NCBI GenBank assembly: GCA_000711775.1 | Contig: ARYC01018434.1 | Span: 16,546 to 80,545 of the forward strand | Direction: 5' to 3' | Source: Oxytricha trifallax | Lineage: Eukaryota > Ciliophora > Spirotrichea > Sporadotrichida > Oxytrichidae | DNA length: 64,000 nt | Shown here: positions 46,561-60,420 of the stretch, one piece after another | Position numbering within the stretch: the stretch's first letter is position 1 | How the letters are laid out: every line of letters begins with the position of its first letter | Translations under genes and position numbers: made by a program | The notes under the pieces: model-generated | Databases searched by the model: none | What the model saw: only the letters and a program-made list of their open reading frames with translations | Told to the model about the DNA's origin: nothing

Positions 46561-48345
46561 TTTCTAATTTAATATATGATTCCTGTTTCAATTCAGTACA
46601 GAATAGAAAGTTTTATAGATTTTAAATATTGTTCAATATCCTAATATAATTAACTAGATAGTGTTGAATCTTTGAGAAAATAAACTATTTAGGGAGAAAG
46701 TTTGCACAAATTTCTAAATATTTTTATTTTATTACATGGCTTAGACTTGAATAACATATAGCTTCTTCTTCTTCCAAAGTATATTGCAAAAATATAGTTT
46801 GTTGATATAAAATCTATATTTATCACGATATCCGTCTTGTTAGAGCACAAGAAAACAATGTTAATTTCATGAATCAAAGGATAGCTAAGTCAAAATTATT
46901 AAATTAAAATTTATTAATTTAGCAATTGGTTGTTAAAGGGAGTTCTGCACAGTTAGCTCTTAAGGCAAAATGAAAACTTAAGAGGCATTAGCAGCAATGA
47001 GTGCTGCACAAGAGTATTTTAGAATAAAAATAAAAATACTCAATCCCCTATTAGCCGACCAAGAAAATCAGCATGCAAGGGATATGTTTCAGTGAGTTTA
47101 TTCTGAAAATGGAAGAGAAAAATTGAAGACTATAATATCGAATATTATTTCATTTCAAGATAATTTAAACGTTAAAAGTTAATTAAATCAATAATGTTTA
47201 TCATTCATTTTACTTATTTTTATCTTTCATTGTCATATAAAATAGATTGGGATAAAGTTGTTTGAGAACAATTTAAATTTAATAAAGTAAATATTTTTAT
47301 TTCATTTTATTCTTATAATTTTAAATTCATACATAATGATGATAACCAAACTGAACCATTAAAATTAGCAGCCATCTTTAGTTAGCAATACTCTCTAAAT
47401 GCCTTCCTTTGTTCGAATAAGACAATCCTTGGCTTTGAAAATCATAGAATCGACATCATAACAATAATGTAATGATTTATTTTACTAAATACTATAAATA
47501 TAATCTTACTTAAATTTAACGTAATAAGTAAATATATATATATAGAGGGAATAAAAGTTTTAATTATTAAATCGTAACATTATATGTGCTTTTATTTAAT
47601 GAATCATTTTCTCCTAGGCACTTGCAATTATGAGAAAATGGATGTTATTATATCTTATGGTACTAGAGGTTTAAATCTCGACAAAATAATTTCAATTTGT
47701 TTGTTTTATCATATCTAACGATAGGGTTGAACAATATCTTTAATTTTTATTTCAATTAAATTTTATAATAATTATTTTATTTATTTAAATACAATTACTC
47801 CAATAATATTATACTAGAATATATTAACTGCTAATTTTAATTTAATAGATTTAAAAAAATGAAATTCTCAGATCTCTATCATCCAATCATTATATTGAAT
47901 TTATTAGAAACTTATTAATGCCAATATATCTTTATCTTCAACAACTAAGTTATTTAAGCAGCATGTAAGCAAAAATAATTTGAAAAATAAAAATGATTGA
48001 GAAGTTTATACAAAAGTAATCAAACTGAACTCAAGAGCATTACATAAACAGTAACCTTAAAAAATTTTGAATATGTAATTGATTACATTCAAGTTAGAAT
48101 TGTAAAATTTCAAAGATATGTTAATCTAAATCACATACATTGTAATTGTATTGATTTTTTGTCCTATAGATTTAGTCTTGCGAAGAACATAATCTTTTTT
48201 ACTACTTATTTTTTATATTCAAATAATTACCAATATATAACATAATTTTTTAAAAAAATTAATCAATTATATTATGATAAGAAGAAGATTTTTTTTTCTC
48301 GAATGTTTTAGATCTTTAAAACTGCAAATAAAGTTTACTTATAAT
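46561..48345. other. AT-rich region, no gene seen
   Basis: No supported frame, repeat or RNA; the frame at 46689-46877 (minus) has no motif. Confidence 0.45.
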
Positions 48346-49175
48346 AAATTTTATTAAGGTAAAAGTTTTTGAGAGTAGGAAAATTTTTAATTAATCTAAT
48401 TTAGCATTATAATGACTATGAGAGGAAGTCTTTAATAAATGAAAGAAAGTACAAATATGCAAATATGAGCGCACAATGAAATAAAAAAATCTCAGATTGT
48501 TTATTATGGATAGGTCAATGACATAAGTATGATTTAGCAGAGGTCTGTGGAATCACAAATCCGCAGAGTTCCGCAGAGGGTCTACAGTACTTTTCCGTCG
48601 CACGCCTCATTTGTCTCAGATGCGATTTTTAATTCACAGAATCCATTAGGCTTATAATGCCATATTTTTAATTAATTCTTTATAATCATAATAAATTAAG
48701 GAATTTAATTCTAATTTTAAATTAAAACTTAAATATATTAAACTTTGTTAAATTTCTCTATACAGAATTCTGATTAGTGATACATTATTTATTTAGTAAA
48801 TAACGTAAATTAATTTATTCCTTAATTTATTATGATAATAAAGAATTAATTAAAAATATGGCATTATAAGCCTAATGGATTCTGTGAATTAAAAATCGCA
48901 TCTGAGACAAATGAGGCGTGCGACGGAAAAGTACTGTAGACCCTCTGCGGAACTCTGCGGATTTGTGATTCCACAGACCTCTGCTAAATCATACTTATGT
49001 CATTGACCTATCCATAATAAACAATCTGAGATTTTTTTATTTCATTGTGCGCTCATATTTGCATATTTGTACTTTCTTTCATTTATTAAAGACTTCCTCT
49101 CATAGTCATTATAATGCTAAATTAGATTAATTAAAAATTTTCCTACTCTCAAAAACTTTTACCTTAATAAAATTT
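48346..49175. mobile_element. Palindromic element FB8 (830 bp, 359-bp arms)
   Basis: Arms 48346-48704 and 48817-49175 are near-perfect inverted copies; loop 112 bp. Ends are AAATTTTATTAAGGTAAAAG and complement. The arms include a GC-richer stretch with CCGCAGAGTTCCGCAGAGGG. No ORF, no clear target duplication. Confidence 0.85.
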
Positions 49176-50006
49176 GCGAATTTCATGTATTTAGAACATT
49201 TAGTCTCCATCTAAATTATTATATAATTTTGAAATTTTCTCCAAGAAATTGAAGTCTCTGTTTAATAAGTTAATCAAAATAAATATCATAAAAATGAGAA
49301 ATTGAATTCACAAAATCATTAGGGTTAAAAAGATAAAAATTCGTAAAAACCTCTAGGTTTAGAGTGTTATAATAGCAGTAGCATTTATCCTATTTATTTG
49401 ACCGATTATAAAAATGGATTGTATGATATACATTTAAAAGTAATTTTCTAGACTCGAGTAAAAACATTTTAAAATACATTCGGTATATGAGTCAAAACAT
49501 TAATATGTATTTTTGATAAATAAAAAAAGACCAAACTAATAATCTTTATCTTTTAGAAAAATTATAATTGTTAAGAAAATATAAAGAATAAAATTTTGCC
49601 TTGATGAAATGACAGAATTAAAAAAAATATATAGATGAATTTGTAAATAAGTTGCAATAAAAGAAAAAAATAAAATATAATAGGTCCTCAATAATACATT
49701 TCGAAATCTTTGAATCTTTTATTAAAAAATGTGAAATTAATAAAAATATCTAAAATCAAAAGAAATATCCCAAAATAAAACCAAAACTAAGGGAACGGGA
49801 TATAATTAATATAATATCCTGTATGGAAAGGGTGCAAGTTATCGTTTAAATATAACAAATAAGAAGAATTTTATCTGAGGAGGTGACAAAATGATTAAAT
49901 AAATTGAGATATATAAGAATGATAAAAAAATAAAACAAAGTTTCGCAAATGAAATTAATATTGAGATGATAGACAGAAAGAGAAAAGAGAATAATTTGTA
50001 AAAATT
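49176..50006. other. AT-rich flank of the right satellite array
   Basis: No gene; the minus-strand frame 49846-50094 runs into the satellite and is not believed. Confidence 0.5.
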
Positions 50007-53000
50007 GATGCCAGCCAATGATTTTCTTGCTAAAATGAGCGATCGAAAAGTTAGGTTGATTTGCTTTCTTTTTCGTTAAGGTTAATGTTAGCAACCACTA
50101 TACTTCTAAGCTTTGGCTTAGTTTCGGCTAAAATGAATTGTAAGAGACTAATTGAATTTAATTCCCCTACATTATTTTATATTTGCAGTTTCTTGGCTTG
50201 TGACGAGAAGCTAGTCAATTCACTCAAATGAAGAATTCTTATAACAAAAATAATCACAAAAAATTTCTTTTAATTTTCTTTCTTATTTAATCAGGATCGT
50301 TTTAGAATATTTCATTAAATTTGCATTATAAGCCTATTAAATCAAGTGAACTCGTAAAAATTTTACTTATGATTTAAGTGATCTTCCTTTATATTTTTCG
50401 CGCTTTGTAAAGAATATCAAGAAACGAAAGTTTATTTTTATTTTACAAGAACCTAGTGAAAGGTCTTGAAGTGAAGGTCTTATTTAAAGGCAAGGATATT
50501 CTATCGATGATTAAAACATTTAAGAAACTTATACCATCTTCAGGTTATAAGTTAAGTCAGCATTATTTTGAAAACTTGAGAGCTATTGAATATTTAATCT
50601 TTTATTAACGCACTCCCATAATTGACACTTTGCCAATTAGAGGCAAAGAGAGTGTATTTGCAGCATTAATCTTTTAATTAATTGTACCTTAATGTCGAAG
50701 CCAATGATTGAAGAATAAATCATTCCTTGTTTAAAGGCAGTATGTATAAGCCTTATTTCCTCGTATTTATATAAGAAAGAAATATACTTGCATCATTAAC
50801 TATTTGAAAGCTAGTTATGGAAAGAAAGAGCCTTTGACTTCTGCACTACAAATAAGCAAACAATTAAAGTAGCATCAGCAGAAATAGAGTAAGTTGTAAG
50901 GGAGAGTTCAATACAAAAGTAGTTTAATTGATTTTCATTTTGGAAATGGCGTAGTTAAGGTTATAAGTCCTCGCTAGCTGACTTTCTAGGAGATAAGGTA
51001 TGTTACCATCTTGAAAGTCTTCTTCAAAGTATTTGTCTATCTTTCATACATTGATTGAGAAATAATTTCAAAGGGCCTTTGAAAGAATATGTTAATTAGT
51101 GAAATACCTTTGAAATAAGATAAGACAAGTAATCTTAGAGAGCAAAAGACAATACGGTTATTTTTTTTTAAAATAGAGATTATATTCGTATCTATAAGAT
51201 TCAATTCAGGTATTGCATTTTTTCAGAAACTCAGTTAAATCCTAATGATTATAGAAGGCAATACTACTTATAAAATGCATCTAAAAGATGCCAGCCAATG
51301 ATTTTCTTGCTAAAATGAGCGATCGAAAAGTTAGGTTGATTTGCTTTCTTTTTCGTTAAGGTTAATGTTAGCAACCACTATACTTCTAAGCTTTGGCTTA
51401 GTTTCGGCTAAAATGAATTGTAAGAGACTAATTGAATTTAATTCCCCTACATTATTTTATATTTGCACTTTCTTGGCTTGTGACGAGAAGCTAGTCAATT
51501 CACTCAAATGAATAATTCTTATAACAAAAATAATCACAAAAAATTTCTTTTAATTTTCTTACTTATTTAATCAGGATCGTTTTAGAATATTTCATTAAAT
51601 TTGCATTATAAGGCTATTAAATCAAGTGAACTCGTAAAGAATTTTACTTATGATTTAAGTGATCTTCCTTTATATTTTTCGCGCTTTGTAAAGAATATCA
51701 AGAAACGAAAGTTTATTTTTATTTTACAAGAACCTAGTGAAAGGTCTTGAAGTGAAGGTCTTATTTAAAGGCAAGGATATTCTATCGATGATTAAAACAT
51801 TTAAGAAACTTATACCATCTTCAGGTTATAAGTTAAGTCAGCATTATTTTGAAAACTTGAGAGCTATTGAATATTTAATCTTTTATTAACGCACTCCCAT
51901 AATTGACACTTTGCCAATTAGAGGCAAAGAGAGTGTATTTGCAGCATTAATCTTTTAATTAATTGTACCTTAATGTCGAAGCCAATGATTGAAGAATAAA
52001 TCATTCCTTGTTTAAAGGCAGTATGTATAAGCCTTATTTCCTCGTATTTATATAAGAAAGAAATATACTTGCATCATTAACTATTTGAAAGCTAGTTATG
52101 GAAAGAAAGAGCCTTTGACTTCTGCACTACAAATAAGCAAACAATTAAAGTAGCATCAGCAGAAATAGAGTAAGTTGTAAGGGAGAGTTCAATACAAAAG
52201 TAGTTTAATTGATTTTCATTTTGGAAATGGCGTAGTTAAGGTTATAAGTCCTCGCTAGCTGACTTTCTAGGAGATAAGGTATGTTACCATCTTGAAAGTC
52301 TTCTTCAAAGTATTTGTCTATCTTTCATACATTGATTGAGAAATAATTTCAAAGGGCCTTTGAAAGAATATGTTAATTAGTGAAATACCTTTGAAATAAG
52401 ATAAGACAAGTAATCTTAGAGAGCAAAAGACAATACGGTTATTTTTTTTTAAAATAGAGATTATATTCGTATCTATAAGATTCAATTCAGGTATTGCATT
52501 TTTTCAGAAACTCAGTTAAATCCTAATGATTATAGAAGGCAATACTACTTATAAAATGCATCTAAAAGATGCCAGCAATGATTTTCTTGCTAAAATGAGC
52601 GATCGAAAAGTTAGGTTGATTTGCTTTCTTTTTCGTTAAGGTTAATGTTAGCAACCACTATACTTCTAAGCTTTGGCTTAGTTTCGGCTAAAATGAATTG
52701 TAAGAGACTAATTGAATTTAATTCCCCTACATTATTTTATATTTGCACTTTCTTGGCTTGTGACGAGAAGCTAGTCAATTCACTCAAATGAATAATTCTT
52801 ATAACAAAAATAATCACAAAAAATTTCTTTTAATTTTCTTACTTATTTAATCAGGATCGTTTTAGAATATTTCATTAAATTTGCATTATAAGGCTATTAA
52901 ATCAAGTGAACTCGTAAAGAATTTTACTTATGATTTAAGTGATCTTCCTTTATATTTTTCGCGCTTTGTAAAGAATATCAAGAAACGAAAGTTTATTTTT

Positions 53001-56000
53001 ATTTTACAAGAACCTAGTGAAAGGTCTTGAAGTGAAGGTCTTATTTAAAGGCAAGGATATTCTATCGATGATTAAAACATTTAAGAAACTTATACCATCT
53101 TCAGGTTATAAGTTAAGTCAGCATTATTTTGAAAACTTGAGAGCTATTGAATATTTAATCTTTTATTAACGCACTCCCATAATTGACACTTTGCCAATTA
53201 GAGGCAAAGAGAGTGTATTTGCAGCATTAATCTTTTAATTAATTGTACCTTAATGTCGAAGCCAATGATTGAAGAATAAATCATTCCTTGTTTAAAGGCA
53301 GTATGTATAAGCCTTATTTCCTCGTATTTATATAAGAAAGAAATATACTTGCATCATTAACTATTTGAAAGCTAGTTATGGAAAGAAAGAGCCTTTGACT
53401 TCTGCACTACAAATAAGCAAACAATTAAAGTAGCATCAGCAGAAATAGAGTAAGTTGTAAGGGAGAGTTCAATACAAAAGTAGTTTAATTGATTTTTTTT
53501 CATTTTGGAAATGGCGTAGCTAAGGTTATAAGTCCTCGCTAGCTGACTTTCTAGGAGATAAGGTATGTTACCATCTTGAAAGTCTTCTTCAAAGTATTTG
53601 TCTATCTTTCATACATTGATTGAGAAATAATTTCAAAGGGCCTTTGAAAGAATATGTTAATTAGTGAAATACCTTTGAAATAAGATAAGACAAGTAATCT
53701 TAGAGAGCAAAAGACAATACGGTTATTTTTTTTTAAAATAGAGATTATATTCGTATCTATAAGATTCAATTCAGGTATTGCATTTTTTCAGAAACTCAGT
53801 TAAATCCTAATGATTATAGAAGGCAATACTACTTATAAAATGCATCTAAAAGATGCCAGCCAATGATTTTCTTGCTAAAATGAGCGATCGAAAAGTTAGG
53901 TTGATTTGCTTTCTTTTTCGTTAAGGTTAATGTTAGCAACCACTATACTTCTAAGCTTTGGCTTAGTTTCGGCTAAAATGAATTGTAAGAGACTAATTGA
54001 ATTTAATTCCCCTACATTATTTTATATTTGCACTTTCTTGGCTTGTGACGAGAAGCTAGTCAATTCACTCAAATGAATAATTCTTATAACAAAAATAATC
54101 ACAAAAAATTTCTTTTAATTTTCTTACTTATTTAATCAGGATCGTTTTAGAATATTTCATTAAATTTGCATTATAAGGCTATTAAATCAAGTGAACTCGT
54201 AAAGAATTTTACTTATGATTTAAGTGATCTTCCTTTATATTTTTCGCGCTTTGTAAAGAATATCAAGAAACGAAAGTTTATTTTTATTTTACAAGAACCT
54301 AGTGAAAGGTCTTATTTAAAGGCAAGGATATTCTATCGATGATTAAAACATTTAAGAAACTTATACCATCTTCAGGTTATAAGTTAAGTCAGCATTATTT
54401 TGAAAACTTGAGAGCTATTGAATATTTAATCTTTTATTAACGCACTCCCATAATTGACACTTTGCCAATTAGAGGCAAAGAGAGTGTATTTGCAGCATTA
54501 ATCTTTTAACTAATTGTACCTTGATGTCGAAGCCAATGGTTGAAGAATAAATCATTCCTTGTTTAAAGGCAGTATGTATAAGCCTTATTTCCTCGTATTT
54601 ATATAAGAAAGAAATATACTTGCATCATTAACTATTTGAAAGCTAGTTATGGAAAGAAAGAGCCTTTGACTTCTGCACTACAAATAAGCAAACAATTAAA
54701 GTAGCATCAGCAGAAATAGAGTAAGTTGTAAGGGAGAGTTCAATACAAAAGTAGTTTAATTGATTTTTTTTCATTTTGGAAATGGCGTAGCTAAGGTTAT
54801 AAGTCCTCGCTAGCTGACTTTCTAGGAGATAAGGTATGTTACCATCTTGAAAGTCTTCTTCAAAGTATTTGTCTATCTTTCATACATTGATTGAGAAATA
54901 ATTTCAAAGGGCCTTTGAAAGAATATGTTAATTAGTGAAATACCTTTGAAATAAGATAAGACAAGTAATCTTAGAGAGCAAAAGACAATACGGTTATTTT
55001 TTTTTAAAATAGAGATTATATTCGTATCTATAAGATTCAATTCAGGTATTGCATTTTTTCAGAAACTCAGTTAAATCCTAATGATTATAGAAGGCAATAC
55101 TACTTATAAAATGCATCTAAAAGATGCCAGCCAATGATTTTCTTGCTAAAATGAGCGATCGAAAAGTTAGGTTGATTTGCTTTCTTTTTCGTTAAGGTTA
55201 ATGTTAGCAACCACTATACTTCTAAGCTTTGGCTAAGTTTCGGCTAAAATGAATTGTAAGAGACTAATTGAATTTAATTCCCCTACATTATTTTATATTT
55301 GCACTTTCTTGGCTTGTGACGAGAAGCTAGTCAATTCACTCAAATGAATAATTCTTATAACAAAAATAATCACAAAAAATTTCTTTTAATTTTCTTACTT
55401 ATTTAATCAGGATCGTTTTAGAATATTTCATTAAATTTGCATTATAAGGCTATTAAATCAAGTGAACTCGTAAAGAATTTTACTTATGATTTAAGTGATC
55501 TTCCTTTATATTTTTCGCGCTTTGTAAAGAATATCAAGAAACGAAAGTTTATTTTTATTTTACAAGAACCTAGTGAAAGGTCTTGAAGTGAAGGTCTTAT
55601 TTAAAGGCAAGGATATTCTATCGATGATTAAAACATTTAAGAAACTTATACCATCTTCAGGTTATAAGTTAAGTCAGCATTATTTTGAAAACTTGAGAGC
55701 TATTGAATATTTAATCTTTTATTAACGCACTCCCATAATTGACACTTTGCCAATTAGAGGCAAAGAGAGTGTATTTGCAGCATTAATCTTTTAACTAATT
55801 GTACCTTAATGTCGAAGCCAATGATTGAAGAATAAATCATTCCTTGTTTAAAGGCAGTATGTATAAGCCTTATTTCCTCGTATTTATATAAGAAAGAAAT
55901 ATACTTGCATCATTAACTATTTGAAAGCTAGTTATGGAAAGAAAGAGCCTTTGACTTCTGCACTACAAATAAGCAAACAATTAAAGTAGCATCAGCAGAA

Positions 56001-59000
56001 ATAGAGTAAGTTGTAAGGGAGAGTTCAATACAAAAGTAGTTTAATTGATTTTCATTTTGGAAATGGCGTAGCTAAGGTTATAAGTCCTCGCTAGCTGACT
56101 TTCTAGGAGATAAGGTATGTTACCATCTTGAAAGTCTTCTTCAAAGTATTTGTCTATCTTTCATACATTGATTGAGAAATAATTTCAAAGGGCCTTTGAA
56201 AGAATATGTTAATTAGTGAAATACCTTTGAAATAAGATAAGACAAGTAATCTTAGAGAGCAAAAGACAATACGGTTATTTTTTTTTAAAATAGAGATTAT
56301 ATTCGTATCTATAAGATTCAATTCAGGTATTGCATTTTTTCAGAAACTCAGTTAAATCCTAATGATTATAGAAGGCAATACTACTTATAAAATGCATCTA
56401 AAAGATGCCAGCCAATGATTTTCTTGCTAAAATGAGCGATCAAAAAGTTAGGTTGATTTGCTTTCTTTTTCGTTAAGGTTAATGTTAGCAACCACTATAC
56501 TTCTAAGCTTTGGCTTAGTTTCGGCTAAAATGAATTGTAAGAGACTAATTGAATTTAATTCCCCTACATTATTTTATATTTGCACTTTCTTGGCTTGTGA
56601 CGAGAAGCTAGTCAATTCACTCAAATGAAGAATTCTTATAACAAAAATAATCACAAAAAATTTCTTTTAATTTTCTTACTTATTTAATCAGGATCGTTTT
56701 AGAATATTTCATTAAATTTGCATTATAAGCCTATTAAATCAAGTGAACTCGTAAAAATTTTACTTATGATTTAAGTGATCTTCCTTTATATTTTTCGCGC
56801 TTTGTAAAGAATATCAAGAAACGAAAGTTTATTTATTTTACAAGAACCTAGTGAAAGGTCTTGAAGTGAAGGTCTTATTTAAAGGCAAGGATATTCTATC
56901 GATGATTAAAACATTTAAGAAACTTATACCATCTTCAGGTTATAAGTTAAGTCAGCATTATTTTGAAAACTTGAGAGCTATTGAATATTTAATCTTTTAT
57001 TAACGCACTCCCATAATTGACACTTTGCCAATTAGAGGCAAAGAGAGTGTATTTGCAGCATTAATCTTTTAATTAATTGTACCTTAATGTCGAAGCCAAT
57101 GATTGAAGAATAAATCATTCCTTGTTTAAAGGCAGTATGTATAAGCCTTATTTCCTCGTATTTATATAAGAAAGAAATATACTTGCATCATTAACTATTT
57201 GAAAGCTAGTTATGGAAAGAAAGAGCCTTTGACTTCTGCACTACAAATAAGCAAACAATTAAAGTAGCATCAGCAGAAATAGAGTAAGTTGTAAGGGAGA
57301 GTTCAATACAAAAGTAGTTTAATTGATTTTCATTTTGGAAATGGCGTAGCTAAGGTTATAAGTCCTCGCTAGCTGACTTTCTAGGAGATAAGGTATGTTA
57401 CCATCTTGAAAGTCTTCTTCAAAGTATTTGTCTATCTTTCATACATTGATGAGAAATAATTTCAAAGGGCCTTTGAAAGAATATGTTAATTAGTGAAATA
57501 CCTTTGAAATAAGATAAGACAAGTAATCTTAGAGAGCAAAAGACAATACGGTTATTTCTTTAAAAATAGAGATTATATTCGTATCTATAAGATTCAATTC
57601 AGGTATTGCATTTTTTCAGAAACTCAGTTAAATCCTAATGATTATAGAAGGCAATACTACTTATAAAATGCATCTAAAAGATGCCAGCCAATGATTTTCT
57701 TGCTAAAATGAGCGATCGAAAAGTTAGGTTGATTTGCTTTCTTTTTCGTTAAGGTTAATGTTAGCAACCACTATACTTCAAGCTTTGGCTTAGTTTCGGC
57801 TAAAATGAATTGTAAGAGATAATGAATTTAATTCCCTACATTATTTTATATTTGCACTTTCTTGGCTTGTGACGAGAAGCTAGTCAATTCACTCAAATGA
57901 AGAATTCTTATAACAAAAATAATCACAAAAAATTTCTTTTAATTTTCTTACTTATTTAATCAGGATCGTTTTAGAATATTTCATTAAATTTGCATTATAA
58001 GCCTATTAAATCAAGTGAACTCGTAAAAATTTTACTTATGATTTAAGTGATCTTCCTTTATATTTTTCGCGCTTTGTAAAGAATATCAAGAAACGAAAGT
58101 TTATTTTTATTTTACAAGAACCTAGTGAAAGGTCTTGAAGTGAAGGTCTTATTTAAAGGCAAGGATATTCTATCGATGATTAAAACATTTAAGAAACTTA
58201 TACCATCTTCAGGTTATAAGTTAAGTCAGCATTATTTTGAAAACTTGAGAGCTATTGAATATTTAATCTTTTATTAACGCACTCCCATAATTGACACTTT
58301 GCCAATTAGAGGCAAAGAGAGTGTATTTGCAGCATTAATCTTTTAATTAATTGTACCTTAATGTCGAAGCCAATGATTGAAGAATAAATCATTCCTTGTT
58401 TAAAGGCAGTATGTATAAGCCTTATTTCCTCGTATTTATATAAGAAAGAAATATACTTGCATCATTAACTATTTGAAAGCTAGTTATGGAAAGAAAGAGC
58501 CTTTGACTTCTGCACTACAAATAAGCAAACAATTAAAGTAGCATCAGCAGAAATAGAGTAAGTTGTAAGGGAGAGTTCAATACAAAAGTAGTTTAATTGA
58601 TTTTCATTTTGGAAATGGCGTAGCTAAGGTTATAAGTCCTCGCTAGCTGACTTTCTAGGAGATAAGGTATGTTACCATCTTGAAAGTCTTCTTCAAAGTA
58701 TTTGTCTATCTTTCATACATTGATTGAGAAATAATTTCAAAGGGCCTTTGAAAGAATATGTTAATTAGTGAAATACCTTTGAAATAAGATAAGACAAGTA
58801 ATCTTAGAGAGCAAAAGACAATACGGTTATTTTTTTTTAAAATAGAGATTATATTCGTATCTATAAGATTCAATTCAGGTATTGCATTTTTTCAGAAACT
58901 CAGTTAAATCCTAATGATTATAGAAGGCAATACTACTTATAAAATGCATCTAAAAGATGCCAGCCAATGATTTTCTTGCTAAAATGAGCGATCGAAAGTT

Positions 59001-59454
59001 AGGTTGATTTGCTTTCTTTTTCGTTAAGGTTAATGTTAGCAACCACTATACTTCTAAGCTTTGGCTTAGTTTCGGCTAAAATGAATTGTAAGAGACTAAT
59101 TGAATTTAATCCCTACATTATTTTATATTTGCAGTTTCTTGGCTTGTGACGAGAAGCTAGTCAATTCACTCAAATGAAGAATTCTTATAACAAAAATAAT
59201 CACAAAAAATTTCTTTTAATTTTCTTTCTTATTTAATCAGGATCGTTTTAGAATATTTCATTAAATTTGCATTATAAGCCTATTAAATCAAGTGAACTCG
59301 TAAAAATTTTACTTATGATTTAAGTGATCTTCCTTTATATTTTTCGCGCTTTGTAAAGAATATCAAGAAACGAAAGTTTATTTTTATTTTACAAGAACCT
59401 AGTGAAAGGTCTTGAAGTGAAGGTCTTATTTAAAGGCAAGGATATTCTATCGAT

Positions 59455-60420
59455 GATTAAAACATTTAAGAAAATTATACCATCTTCAGGTTATAAGTTA
59501 AGTCAGCATTATTTTGAAAACTTGAAAGCTATTGAATATTTAATCTTTTATTAACGCACTCCCATAATTGACACTTTGCCAATTAGAGGCAAAGAGAGTG
59601 TATTTGCAGCATTAATCTTCAAACTATTGTACCTTAATGTCGAAGCCAATGATTGAAGAATAAATCATTCCTTGTTTAAAGGCAGTATGTAAAAGCCTTA
59701 TCTCCTCGTATTTATATAAGAAAGAAATATACTTGCATCATTAACTATATGAAAGCTAGTTATGGAAAGAAAGACCCTTTAACTTCTACACTACAAATAA
59801 GCAAACAATTAAAGTAGCATCAGCAGAAATAGAGTAAGTTGTAAGGGAGAGTTCAATACAAAAGTAGTTTAAACGATTTTCATTTTGGAAATGGCGTAGC
59901 TAAGGTTATAAGTCTCGCTAGCTGACTTTCTAGGAGATAAGATATGTAACCATCTTGAAAGACTTCTTCAAAGTATTTCTCTATCTTTCATACATTGATT
60001 AAGAAAAAATTTCAAAGCGCCTTTGAAAGAATATGTTAATCAGTGAAATACCTTTGAAATAAAATAAGACAAGTAATCAAAGAGAGAAAAAGAAAATACG
60101 GTTATTAAAAAGAGATTATATTCGTATCTAAAAGATTCAAGTCAGGAATTGCATTGTTTCAAAAACTCAATTAAATCCTAATGATAATAGAAAGCAAAAC
60201 TACTTATAAAATGCATCTAAAAAATGCCAGCCAATGATTTTCTTGCTAAAATGAGCGATCGAAAAGTTAGGTTATTTGCTTTCTTTTTCGTAAGGTTAAA
60301 GTTAGAACCACTATACATATAAGCATTGGCTAAGTTTCGGCTAAAATAAATTGTAAGACACTAATTGAATTTAATTCCCTACATTATTTAATATTTGCAG
60401 TTTCATGGCTTGTGACGAGA
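59455..60420 (-). repeat. Diverged patch within the right array
   Basis: Compared with neighbouring units this stretch has many scattered substitutions (for example AAAATTATACC for AAACTTATACC at 59472, and AAAAAATGCC for AAAAGATGCC at 60219), then returns to consensus. It looks like an older unit that escaped homogenisation or was brought in by recombination. Confidence 0.7.
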
